In this document: positions 1 through 6,274 of the stretch, one piece after another
How positions within the stretch are numbered: position 1 is the stretch's first letter
Layout: each line of letters starts with the position of its first letter
Assembly: GCA_021163905.1 (NCBI GenBank)
Contig: JAGGTG010000146.1
Span: 1 to 7,455, forward strand
Direction: 5' to 3'
Length of the DNA: 7,455 nt
Origin: Candidatus Aerophobota bacterium
GTDB lineage: Bacteria > Aerophobota > Aerophobia > Aerophobales > B3-G15
The notes under the pieces: generated by a model
Databases searched by the model: none
Seen by the model: the letters and a program-made list of their open reading frames with translations, nothing else
Told to the model about the DNA's origin: nothing
Position numbers and translations under genes: made by a program

Positions 1-6
1 TCCTTA

Positions 7-62
7 GGGATACCCAGGAGCCTTTTAGAGGAATATTGTGGAAAAACTGTCCCAACTTCAGT
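7..62 (+). repeat. Left copy of a two-block repeat (insertion-sequence end or shared upstream element)
   Basis: Two blocks lie here. Block 1 is GGGATACCCAGGAGCC at 7-22 and block 2 is AAACTGTCCCAACTTCAGT at 44-62. Both recur in the same order on the opposite strand at the right end of the window (7387-7436). Block 2 matches at 18 of 19 bases and block 1 differs only by a one-base indel. The spacer between blocks is 21 bases here and 14 there, and its sequence is not conserved. Block 2 ends 17 bases before the groES -35 box. It may be the diverged end of an insertion sequence or other dispersed repeat, or an upstream regulatory element shared with the phosphofructokinase promoter. No transposase reading frame can be seen in the few bases outside it. 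Confidence 0.6.
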
Positions 63-79
63 TCTCGAAATAGGGGGTC

Positions 80-108
80 TTGACACTACCTTTTATTTCA
101 AATATAAT
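80..108 (+). promoter_or_regulatory. Consensus sigma70-type promoter of groES-groEL
   Basis: A perfect TTGACA at 80-85 and a perfect TATAAT at 103-108 are separated by 17 bases, the optimal housekeeping-sigma spacing. Transcription would start near 115, giving an AT-rich leader of about 70 bases before groES. No CIRCE element (TTAGCACTC-N9-GAGTGCTAA), the HrcA operator common at groESL operons, is present between the window start and groES. Heat control, if any, must use another site; the palindrome at 107-120 is one candidate. Confidence 0.85.
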
Positions 109-120
109 TTTAATTAAAAT
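107..120. promoter_or_regulatory. Perfect 14-base palindrome at the groES transcription start, possible operator
   Basis: ATTTTAATTAAAAT is a perfect palindrome covering the last two bases of the -10 box and the expected transcription start. A protein bound here would block open-complex formation, so it could be an operator. It is made only of A and T in an AT-rich leader, so chance is a serious alternative. Operator function is inferred from position alone. Confidence 0.3.
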
Positions 121-184
121 CCACTATCCACATTGATTTTGATAATTTAACTTAAAAATAAAAACATAAGGAAAGGAGGAGAAA

Positions 185-451
185 ATGACCATAAAACCCC
201 TGGGTGAGAGAATAGTAGTGAAACCCGAAAAGCAGGAAGAGAAGACAGAAGGTGGAATTTATCTTCCCGAAACGGCCTCCAAAGAAAAACCCCAGAAAGG
301 AGAAGTAATAGCTGTTGGTCCAGATTTTAAGGGGGTAAAAAAAGGCGATAAGGTGCTGTTTGCCAAGTACGGAGGTACAGAAGTTAAGTTAGGAAATGAG
401 GAATATCTGGTGCTGGGGGAAGATGACGTTCTTGCGGTTTTAGAAGAATAA
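185..451 (+). CDS. groES: Co-chaperonin GroES (Hsp10)
   Basis: This 88-residue protein is the lid of the cytoplasmic GroEL folding chamber. It opens with the family's IKPLGERIVVK strand. The mobile loop follows at about residues 16-33 and contains GGIYLP, whose hydrophobic tripeptide docks onto the GroEL apical domain. Then come GEVIAVG, KGDKVLFAKYGGTEV and the C-terminal strand ending DDVLAVLEE. Most bacterial GroES proteins have 94-97 residues. The shortfall lies between IAVGP and KKGDKV, where the roof beta-hairpin is almost absent, as in some thermophilic lineages. The start is set by AGGAGG at 174-179, five bases before the ATG. It is the first gene of the operon, with groEL 24 bases downstream. 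Confidence 0.97.
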   Translation: MTIKPLGERIVVKPEKQEEKTEGGIYLPETASKEKPQKGEVIAVGPDFKGVKKGDKVLFAKYGGTEVKLGNEEYLVLGEDDVLAVLEE

Positions 452-475
452 TTTTTAAATACAGGAGGATTAACT

Positions 476-2107
476 ATGGCTGCTAAACAAATTACATATG
501 GCGCAGATGCCAAACAGGCTCTTATAAGAGGAGTAGATAAGCTGGCCAATACAGTTACTATTACTCTCGGGCCCAAGGGTCAAAATGTAGCTTTAGCCAA
601 GAGTTTTGGATCCCCCACTGTTACCGATGATGGAGTAACAGTAGCAAAGGAAATAGAATTAGAGGATCCCTACGAGAACATGGGGGCTCAACTGGTAAAA
701 GAGGTTGCTGAGAAAACCAAAGATGTAGCTGGAGATGGAACTACAACTGCTACTTTATTAACCCAGTATATAATCCATCAGGGGATGAAAAATGTAATTG
801 CGGGAGTAAATCCCACTCATCTCAGAAAGGGAATGGAAAAAGCGGTTAAGACTGTGGTAGAAGAGATAAAGAAGATGAGTAAACCCGTTAAGGATAAAAA
901 ATCCATTGCTCAGGTTGCAACAGTGGCAGCTTCCAATGATAGAACTATCGGTGAGCTCATTGCTGATGCAATGGAGAAGGTGGGTGAGAATGGTGTTATA
1001 ACCATCGAGGAAGGGAAAACTGCCGAAACCAATGTGGAACTGGTTGAGGGAATGCAGTTTGATCGAGGATACATCTCTCCTTACTTCATAACAAATCCTG
1101 AGAAAATGGAGGTAGTTCTGGAGGACGTTTACATTCTCCTCCATGACAAGAAAGTAAGTAATATGAAGGACCTTCTGCCTCTCTTAGAGAAGGTTGCTAA
1201 TACTGGAAAGGCTTTCCTGTTAATCGCAGAGGATGTAGAGGGAGAAGCTCTTGCAACTCTGGTTGTAAATAAAATCAGGGGTACTTTAAAGTGTGCCGCA
1301 GTTAAAGCTCCTGGCTTTGGAGATCGCAGAAAAGCCATGCTGGAGGATATAGCCATTCTGACCGGGGGACAGGTAGTGTCAGAGGATCTTGGCCTTAAGC
1401 TGGAAAATGTGGACATTTCAATGCTGGGTAGAGCAAAAAGGGTACGTATTGACAATGAGAATACCACTATAATTGAAGGTCAGGGAGATCCCAAGAAAAT
1501 AGAAGATAGAATAAAACAGATAAAACTCCAGATGGAAGAAACTGACTCAGATTACGATCGAGAAAAACTGGAAGAAAGATTAGCCAAGTTATCAGGTGGT
1601 GTAGCTGTAATTAATGTGGGAGCTGCAACTGAGGCTGAAATGAAAACTAATAAGGCAAGAATTGAAGATGCTGTTGCTGCTACCAGAGCAGCTGTAGAAG
1701 AAGGTATAGTCCCTGGAGGAGGGACAACTCTCCTAAGGTGTATCCCCGCCGTGGAAAAACTCATCTCCGAAGCTGAATTCGAGGATGAAAAGATAGGAAT
1801 CAGGATAATAAAAGAAGCATTAAGAGAGCCTTTACGCAAGATTGCTGACAATGCCGGTTTGGAAGGTGGTGTGATAGTTGAGGAGGTTTTAAAGAGAAAA
1901 GGGTCTGAGGGATTCAACGCTGAAACTGGTAAATTTGAGGACCTTGTAGAAAGTGGAGTTATTGATCCTGCCAAGGTAGTAAGAACAACTATTGAGAATG
2001 CTACCAGTATAGCATCTTTAATATTAACCACTGATGCTCTGGTAGCAGAAATTCCGGAAAAGGAAGAAAAGAAAGGTGGCCCTCCATACCCACCCCCTGA
2101 GTACTAA
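476..2107 (+). CDS. groEL: Chaperonin GroEL (Hsp60)
   Basis: This 543-residue ATPase forms the double-ring folding chamber capped by GroES. It aligns with E. coli GroEL without net shift over most of its length. ATP-site residues are present: the LGPKG loop (32-36), Asp52, GDGTTT (86-91) with Asp87, and Asp398 followed by ATRAAVEEG and PGGG. The apical substrate and GroES-binding surface is kept, with Tyr199, Tyr203, Phe204 and the leucine-rich helices near 232-265. The C-terminus is unusual: in place of the common Gly-Gly-Met tail it ends in a charged stretch and then GGPPYPPPEY (534-543). AGGAGG at 463-468, seven bases upstream, supports the ATG. It is cotranscribed with groES and ends 9 bases before the terminator A-tract. 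Confidence 0.98.
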   Translation: MAAKQITYGADAKQALIRGVDKLANTVTITLGPKGQNVALAKSFGSPTVTDDGVTVAKEIELEDPYENMGAQLVKEVAEKTKDVAGDGTTTATLLTQYIIHQGMKNVIAGVNPTHLRKGMEKAVKTVVEEIKKMSKPVKDKKSIAQVATVAASNDRTIGELIADAMEKVGENGVITIEEGKTAETNVELVEGMQFDRGYISPYFITNPEKMEVVLEDVYILLHDKKVSNMKDLLPLLEKVANTGKAFLLIAEDVEGEALATLVVNKIRGTLKCAAVKAPGFGDRRKAMLEDIAILTGGQVVSEDLGLKLENVDISMLGRAKRVRIDNENTTIIEGQGDPKKIEDRIKQIKLQMEETDSDYDREKLEERLAKLSGGVAVINVGAATEAEMKTNKARIEDAVAATRAAVEEGIVPGGGTTLLRCIPAVEKLISEAEFEDEKIGIRIIKEALREPLRKIADNAGLEGGVIVEEVLKRKGSEGFNAETGKFEDLVESGVIDPAKVVRTTIENATSIASLILTTDALVAEIPEKEEKKGGPPYPPPEY

Positions 2108-2116
2108 TAGATAGTT

Positions 2117-2149
2117 AAAAAAAGGGCAGGAGGATCCTGCCCTTTTTTT
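2117..2149 (+). terminator. Intrinsic terminator after groEL
   Basis: The perfect 8-bp stem GGGCAGGA/TCCTGCCC (2124-2131 with 2135-2142) has a three-base GGA loop and is followed by seven T (2143-2149). Seven A precede the stem, so the helix can extend and the element could also work in reverse. It separates the groESL operon from the yebC operon, whose -35 box begins two bases after the T-run. Confidence 0.95.
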
Positions 2150-2150
2150 A

Positions 2151-2178
2151 TTGACACTTCTCCTCTTTTTGCTAAATT
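2151..2178 (+). promoter_or_regulatory. Promoter of the yebC-tldD-tldE-cobO operon
   Basis: A perfect -35 box TTGACA lies at 2151-2156. The best -10 match is TAAATT at 2173-2178 (four of six consensus bases) at 16-base spacing. It sits directly behind the groEL terminator, as expected for an independent transcription unit. The -10 assignment is the weaker half and overlaps a perfect inverted repeat at 2170-2182. Confidence 0.65.
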
Positions 2179-2182
2179 AGCA
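2170..2182. promoter_or_regulatory. Inverted repeat TGCTAA-A-TTAGCA over the yebC -10 box, candidate operator
   Basis: Two perfect 6-base arms flank a single central A and cover the whole proposed -10 region (2173-2178). This is where a repressor would exclude RNA polymerase. The arms resemble the outer bases of CIRCE half-sites but in reversed order and with no 9-base spacer, so I do not call it CIRCE. No regulator is identified; function is inferred from position. Confidence 0.35.
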
Positions 2183-2209
2183 TACAGTAAATTAAGGGGG
2201 TGATTTTTT

Positions 2210-2956
2210 ATGTCAGGACACTCTAAGTGGAGTAGTATAAAACATAAGAAGGCCAAAAAGGATGCACAAAAAGGTAAATTGTTCAGTAAGCTGGCCAGAA
2301 AATTAGCTATAGAGGCAAGACAAGGGGGAGGAGATATAGAGAAAAATCCGGGATTGAGAATGGTTGTGGAGCAGGCTCAGGAAGCAGGAATGCCCAAGGA
2401 AAACATAAAAAGAGCTATCCAGAGAGGCACAGGAGAACTACCAGGGGTTAACTACGAACAGATTACCTGCGAAGGATATGGTCCGGGAGGAGTTGCCTTA
2501 CTTATCGAGGCTGTAACTGATAATAAAAAAAGAACTGTATCCGAAATAAGACATATACTAACTACCAATGGAGGGCATATAGGAGAAGTTGGATGTGTTA
2601 GCTGGATTTTTGAGAGAAAAGGTTCCATGGTATTTGATAAAAAAGATATTGATGAGGAAAAAGTAATGGATCTGGCAATTGAAATAGGTGCAGAAGATGT
2701 AAGAGAGGAAGGTGATACTGTGGAGGTAATTTTTCCTCCTGAAAATTTTGTCAAGGCAAGGGGAAAAATAAAAGAGTACAATCTAAAACCAGACCTTCTT
2801 GAGCTAACCATGGTTCCTCAGACAACTGTCCCTCTGGAGGAAAAGGAAGCTATTCAGATGTTGAAATTAATGGATGCCCTGGAGGAGATGGAAGAGGTAC
2901 AAAATGTATATGCTAACTTTGATATTTCCGATGAGATTATGGAAAAGGTTTCCTGA
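2210..2956 (+). CDS. yebC: YebC/PmpR/TACO1 family translation factor or transcriptional regulator
   Basis: The 248-residue length is typical for the family. The diagnostic N-terminus MSGHSKWSSIKHKKAKKDAQ is intact, followed by KGKLFSKLARKLAIEAR, NPGLRMVV, AGMPKENIKRAIQRG and YEQITCEGYGPGG, and then the conserved second and third domains (HILTTNGGHIGEVGCVSWIFERKG; EYNLKPDLLELTMVPQTTV). The protein is cytoplasmic. Family members were first described as DNA-binding regulators. Newer work on bacterial YebC proteins and mitochondrial TACO1 points to relief of ribosome stalling, notably at polyproline. AAGGGGGTG at 2194-2202, one mismatch from consensus, supports the ATG. The gene is not beside ruvCAB, its frequent neighbour, but heads an operon and overlaps tldD by one base (TGATG). 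Confidence 0.95.
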   Translation: MSGHSKWSSIKHKKAKKDAQKGKLFSKLARKLAIEARQGGGDIEKNPGLRMVVEQAQEAGMPKENIKRAIQRGTGELPGVNYEQITCEGYGPGGVALLIEAVTDNKKRTVSEIRHILTTNGGHIGEVGCVSWIFERKGSMVFDKKDIDEEKVMDLAIEIGAEDVREEGDTVEVIFPPENFVKARGKIKEYNLKPDLLELTMVPQTTVPLEEKEAIQMLKLMDALEEMEEVQNVYANFDISDEIMEKVS

Positions 2957-4317
2957 TGAGATCCTATTTTTTATCAGTCCTTGAAAAAATCCATGCTGAA
3001 TATGCAGAAATAAGGTATGAGGAAGTTGTCTTCACTCATCTGCATTTTGTCGGTAAGGAGCTTGAATCTATAGAGACATCTATTGAAAAAGGTGGAAATG
3101 TAAGAGTCAAGGGAAAAGCAGGATGGAGTTTTATTTCCTTTAACAAAATTGACAATTTGTCCTCTTACCTCACCGAAGCTATAAAGAAAGCCAGCTTACC
3201 CAGGGGAGATCCAGTTAAACTTGCCCCTGTCTTACCTCAGGTTAAAACTGTGGCTGCAACTTTTAAGAAGGATCCGCGTAAAATTACACTTGAGGAAAAA
3301 TACTACCTTTGCTCCCGTTATAACAGGATTTTACTTTCCGCTCCAGAGGTTCAAACATCGGATCTAAAATATACAGATTCTCATATAATGAAGTATTTTG
3401 CCAACTCTGAAGGAGCTTATATCCAACAGGAGAGGTTCCACATTGCCCTGGGAATGACCTCTGTAGCTCGTAGAGGAGACAATATACAGTCGGCTCATGA
3501 GGGAGTTGGCGGTGTAGGGGGGTACGAACTCGTAGAAAATCAGGAGGAAAAGGCAGAAAGAGCTGCAAAAAGAGCTTCCGAGTTGCTTGATGCCGAGCCA
3601 TTGCCAGGAGGAAAATACACCGTGGTTATTGATCCCAAATTAAGTGGTGTTTTTGCCCATGAGGCGTTTGGCCACCTATCTGAGGCAGATTTTGTTTATG
3701 AAAACGAGAAATTACTTGAAATAATGAGAATAGGTAGGCGTTTTGGTAGTGAAATCCTTAACATAATAGACGATCCAACAATCCCGGGAGAAGGAGGATC
3801 CTACCTTTATGATGACGAAGGGGTTCCCTCAAGGAAAACGTATCTTATCAGAAAAGGGAAACTTGCAGGAAGACTTCACTCCAGAGAAACTGCCGCAAAA
3901 ATGGGAGAGAATCCAACAGGTAATGCACGAGCCATAAGTTACGAATATCCTCCTATAGTAAGAATGAGCAACACCTATATTGCACCGGGAGAAAAAAGTA
4001 AAGAGGAGATAATATCTGAAGTAAAAGATGGGATATACGCATGCGGGTTCAGAGGTGGACAGACCAATCTGGAAATGTTCACCTTTGCTCCTGAGGAAGG
4101 CTATAAAATAAAAAATGGAAAATTAACTACTAAAATAAGAGACTTTAATTTGACCGGGAATATTTTTACAATCCTGTCCAAGATAGATGCGGTGGGAGAT
4201 GACTTAATTTTATTTACCGGTCCTGGAGGATGTGGAAAAAATGGTCAATCACCCCTGCCGGTATCTACAGGAGGTCCCCATATACGTATAAAAAACTTAT
4301 TGGTTGGGGGTAAATAG
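2956..4317 (+). CDS. tldD: TldD metallopeptidase (catalytic subunit of the TldD/TldE pair)
   Basis: This 453-residue peptidase of the U62 (TldD/PmbA) family carries the HEXXXH motif as HEAFGH (residues 235-240), with the glutamate as catalytic base. Cys426, in the conserved GPGGCGKNGQSPLPVSTGG segment near the C-terminus, is the likely third zinc ligand by analogy with E. coli TldD. The substrate-groove stretch DDPTIPGEGGSYLYDDEGVPSR (272-293) is also conserved. TldD/TldE cleaves unfolded peptides one at a time inside a heterodimer; in E. coli it matures microcin B17 and degrades CcdA. The ATG overlaps the yebC stop by one base and has only a weak upstream GGAAAAGG, suggesting translational coupling. 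The tldE start overlaps the end of this gene. No modified-peptide precursor gene is seen nearby. Confidence 0.95.
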   Translation: MRSYFLSVLEKIHAEYAEIRYEEVVFTHLHFVGKELESIETSIEKGGNVRVKGKAGWSFISFNKIDNLSSYLTEAIKKASLPRGDPVKLAPVLPQVKTVAATFKKDPRKITLEEKYYLCSRYNRILLSAPEVQTSDLKYTDSHIMKYFANSEGAYIQQERFHIALGMTSVARRGDNIQSAHEGVGGVGGYELVENQEEKAERAAKRASELLDAEPLPGGKYTVVIDPKLSGVFAHEAFGHLSEADFVYENEKLLEIMRIGRRFGSEILNIIDDPTIPGEGGSYLYDDEGVPSRKTYLIRKGKLAGRLHSRETAAKMGENPTGNARAISYEYPPIVRMSNTYIAPGEKSKEEIISEVKDGIYACGFRGGQTNLEMFTFAPEEGYKIKNGKLTTKIRDFNLTGNIFTILSKIDAVGDDLILFTGPGGCGKNGQSPLPVSTGGPHIRIKNLLVGGK

Positions 4318-5609
4318 TGGAAAAAATTATGGAAATGGCACTAAGAGAAGCCGAAGGTGTGGAGATCTATCAGGAGGAATTTGAAAATACAACGGTAAGT
4401 TTTGAGTCCAACAGATTAAAATCCGTGGAAAGTTCTTTTGGACAGGGAATTGGGCTTAGAGTCATAAAAAATGGAAAAATTGGATTTTCCAGTGCTACAA
4501 ACAATGAAGATCTGGATCTTCTTGTCAAATCAGCTCTTGAGGCTGCTTCCTTTGGTCAACATGCTTATTTTAAATTTCCCGGTAAATCCCATATTCCTGA
4601 GGTTAAATGTTTTGATCCATCCATCTTATCAATCCCTGTAGAGGAGATGGTCGAAGAAGGAGAAGAGGCAATAAAGCTTATTTTAAAGGAATTTCCCGAT
4701 TTTAGATGTGAAGCTGAGTTAAATAAAACCATCACTAAAACCTCCATTATTAACAGTTCAGGACTTAGATTTAGTTATAATAAAAGTCTTTATTCATTTT
4801 CAGTTTATACATTTCTTGCTCAGGAGGGAAATTTTCTTGGGGTGGAAGAAGAGGAGTCCAGCTGTCAACACCGAAAATGGTCAAATTTACTTGCTAAAAG
4901 AGTTATCGACAAAATAAAATTTGCCCAAAAGAAGGCTGATATTCAAACTGGTACTTATCCTGTAATTTTTACTCCTAAAGCTATGCCTCTTTTACTTTCT
5001 TCACTTAAAATGGGAATTAATGGAAAACTTGTCCAAAAGAAAATATCTCCTCTTTCATCTAAACTGGGGCAAAAAATTACCTCACAACTAATCAGTATCT
5101 TCGATGATGCTACTTTTCCTTATGCCAGTGCTTCCTCACCTATAGATGGAGAAGGAATTCCCTCTCGTAAAAATCCCATAGTTGAAAAAGGTATCTTAAA
5201 TAGTTTTATCTATGATTTACAGACAGCTGGATTAATGAAAACTGAAACCACAGCAAATGCTGCAAGAGACTACGACACTCCACCCTCTCCTTCAACCACT
5301 AACCTTATAATCGAGCCAGGAGATGTTAGTCTGGAGGAAATGATAAAGGATACTGAAGAAGGTTTAATTGTCGATCAGGTAATAGGGGCTGGGCAGAGCA
5401 ATATGCTGATGGGAGAGTTCTCGGTTAATCTTGACCTTGGTTTTAAAATAAAAAAGGGGAAAGTAGTTGGTAGAGTCAAGGATATAATGGCAACCGGTAA
5501 CGTGTATGATCTGTTAAATAGTACCATAGCAGTTGGTAGAGAAGCTAAATTTGTGGAATCTATCTATACCCCTCCCATTTACTTTGCCAAAATTAATATT
5601 TCCGGATAA
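4317..5609 (+). CDS. tldE: TldE/PmbA, non-catalytic partner of TldD
   Basis: This 430-residue paralogue of TldD belongs to the same U62 fold family but lacks an HEXXXH motif; the equivalent helix reads KAMPLLLSSLKMGING (about 221-236). Family segments include the N-terminal ESNRLKSVESSFGQGIGLRVIKNGKIGFSSA, FDDATFPYASASSPIDGEGIPSR (262-284) and the C-terminal GEFSVNLDLGFKIKKGKVVGRVKDIMATGNVYDLL. TldE is expected to hold the zinc-bearing TldD in the active heterodimer. The start is GTG, overlapping the tldD TAG by one base (TAGTG), with GGGGG at 4306-4310. An internal ATG at 4329 is possible but further from that site. The one-base overlap suggests matched synthesis of the two subunits. Confidence 0.93.
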   Translation: MEKIMEMALREAEGVEIYQEEFENTTVSFESNRLKSVESSFGQGIGLRVIKNGKIGFSSATNNEDLDLLVKSALEAASFGQHAYFKFPGKSHIPEVKCFDPSILSIPVEEMVEEGEEAIKLILKEFPDFRCEAELNKTITKTSIINSSGLRFSYNKSLYSFSVYTFLAQEGNFLGVEEEESSCQHRKWSNLLAKRVIDKIKFAQKKADIQTGTYPVIFTPKAMPLLLSSLKMGINGKLVQKKISPLSSKLGQKITSQLISIFDDATFPYASASSPIDGEGIPSRKNPIVEKGILNSFIYDLQTAGLMKTETTANAARDYDTPPSPSTTNLIIEPGDVSLEEMIKDTEEGLIVDQVIGAGQSNMLMGEFSVNLDLGFKIKKGKVVGRVKDIMATGNVYDLLNSTIAVGREAKFVESIYTPPIYFAKINISG

Positions 5610-5616
5610 AAATATA

Positions 5617-6150
5617 ATGACCAGAGGTTTAATACAAGTTTACACTGGGGATGGCAAAGGGAAAACTACAGCAGCAGTTGGACAAGCACTTAGATTCCTT
5701 GGAAGAGACTGCAGGGTGATAATGGCTCAATTTTTAAAACAAAAAGACGCAAGCGGTGAGGTGCTAATTTTAAGAAAATTAGGGGTAGAAATTCTTTTCT
5801 GGGGTGGGGACTATGGAAAAAGGCTTATCGCTAACCTGCCCCTGGAAGATGTGGAAAATATAAGGAAAGAAGGAGAAAAATTTTTAAAAGAAGTTATGCA
5901 AAGAATAAAAAGTAAAAGGTATGATTTACTTATCCTTGATGAGATAAGTGTTGCTATGAATCATGGATTAATAGGGGAAAAGAATCTTATAGAGCTGCTA
6001 AGGAATAAACCGGATTTTCTGGAGGTTATTATTACAGGAAGAGGTGTCCCTTCTGGTATAATTTCTATTGCAGATCTTGTAACGGAGATGAGAAAAATAA
6101 AACATCCTTACGATCAGGGTATAAAATTAAGAAAAGGTGTTGAGTATTAG
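5617..6150 (+). CDS. cobO: Corrinoid (cob(I)alamin) adenosyltransferase, CobO/BtuR type
   Basis: This 177-residue cytoplasmic enzyme transfers the adenosyl group of ATP to cob(I)alamin or corrinoid precursors, giving adenosylcobalamin. The P-loop GDGKGKTT lies at residues 11-18 (family usual: GNGKGKTT). Also present are the Walker-B-like strand YDLLILDE (102-109), TGRGVP (140-145) and the signature DLVTEMRKIKHPYDQG (153-168) ending RKGVEY. Full length for the family. The ATG is 7 bases after the tldE stop and has no good Shine-Dalgarno site, so translation is probably coupled to tldE. The frame stays open upstream as far as a TTG at 5533, but that extension lies inside tldE and lacks family similarity. 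It implies B12 synthesis, salvage or use, although no other cobalamin gene or riboswitch is in the window. Confidence 0.95.
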   Translation: MTRGLIQVYTGDGKGKTTAAVGQALRFLGRDCRVIMAQFLKQKDASGEVLILRKLGVEILFWGGDYGKRLIANLPLEDVENIRKEGEKFLKEVMQRIKSKRYDLLILDEISVAMNHGLIGEKNLIELLRNKPDFLEVIITGRGVPSGIISIADLVTEMRKIKHPYDQGIKLRKGVEY

Positions 6151-6191
6151 ATTTAGAGAAGATAAATTTTTAATAATTTCCTTTATATAAG

Positions 6192-6223
6192 CTGGGTAAA
6201 TAGGCTAAAAGCCATCCACCCAG
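6192..6223. other. Nested hairpin in the convergent cobO/phosphofructokinase gap
   Basis: Outer arms CTGGGT (6192-6197) and ACCCAG (6218-6223) enclose inner arms GGCT (6203-6206) and AGCC (6210-6213) with an AAA loop. Internal loops of five and four bases separate the helices. Farther out, TTAGATTT (6147-6154) can pair with AAATCTAA (6238-6245), so most of the 113-base gap can fold. It lies between converging genes, so transcription termination is the natural role. No T-tract follows on either strand, so it is not a textbook intrinsic terminator. Confidence 0.45.
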
Positions 6224-6247
6224 ATATAGAATTTACCAAATCTAAGA

Positions 6248-6274
6248 TAGGTAAAAATTAACTTTATTTACCTA
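6248..6274 (-). other. Inverted repeat over the phosphofructokinase stop codon
   Basis: TAGGTAAA (6248-6255) and TTTACCTA (6267-6274) form a perfect 8-bp stem with an 11-base loop. The stem includes the last codons, and the stop TAA (6264-6266) falls in the loop. It could stabilise the 3' end of the minus-strand mRNA or aid termination. The stem is AT-rich and no T-tract follows it, so the evidence is weak. Confidence 0.3.

Noticed and set aside
109..184. CIRCE or another known heat-shock operator or riboswitch in the groES leader
   Set aside because: No TTAGCACTC/GAGTGCTAA arms and no recognisable riboswitch core are present; only AT-rich sequence is seen.
259..576. Minus-strand frame of 105 codons opposite groES/groEL
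   Set aside because: It lies entirely opposite conserved chaperonin coding sequence and shows no family motif; it is a shadow frame.
758..2031. Three minus-strand frames opposite groEL (758-1144, 1129-1467, 1552-2031)
   Set aside because: All are antisense to a fully conserved groEL, are low in recognisable motifs and rich in Ser/Leu as expected of shadow frames.
2452..2811. Minus-strand frame opposite yebC
   Set aside because: Antisense to conserved YebC sequence with no motif of its own.
3284..4747. Minus-strand frames opposite tldD (3284-3601) and tldE (4565-4747)
   Set aside because: Both are antisense to conserved TldD/TldE regions and resemble no known family.
5533..5616. N-terminal extension of cobO from a TTG at 5533
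   Set aside because: The extension lies within tldE, has no family similarity, and the ATG at 5617 gives the expected family N-terminus.
5613..5618. TATAAT overlapping the cobO start codon as a -10 box
   Set aside because: No -35 match lies 16-18 bases upstream, and a transcript from it would begin inside the coding sequence and lose the start codon.
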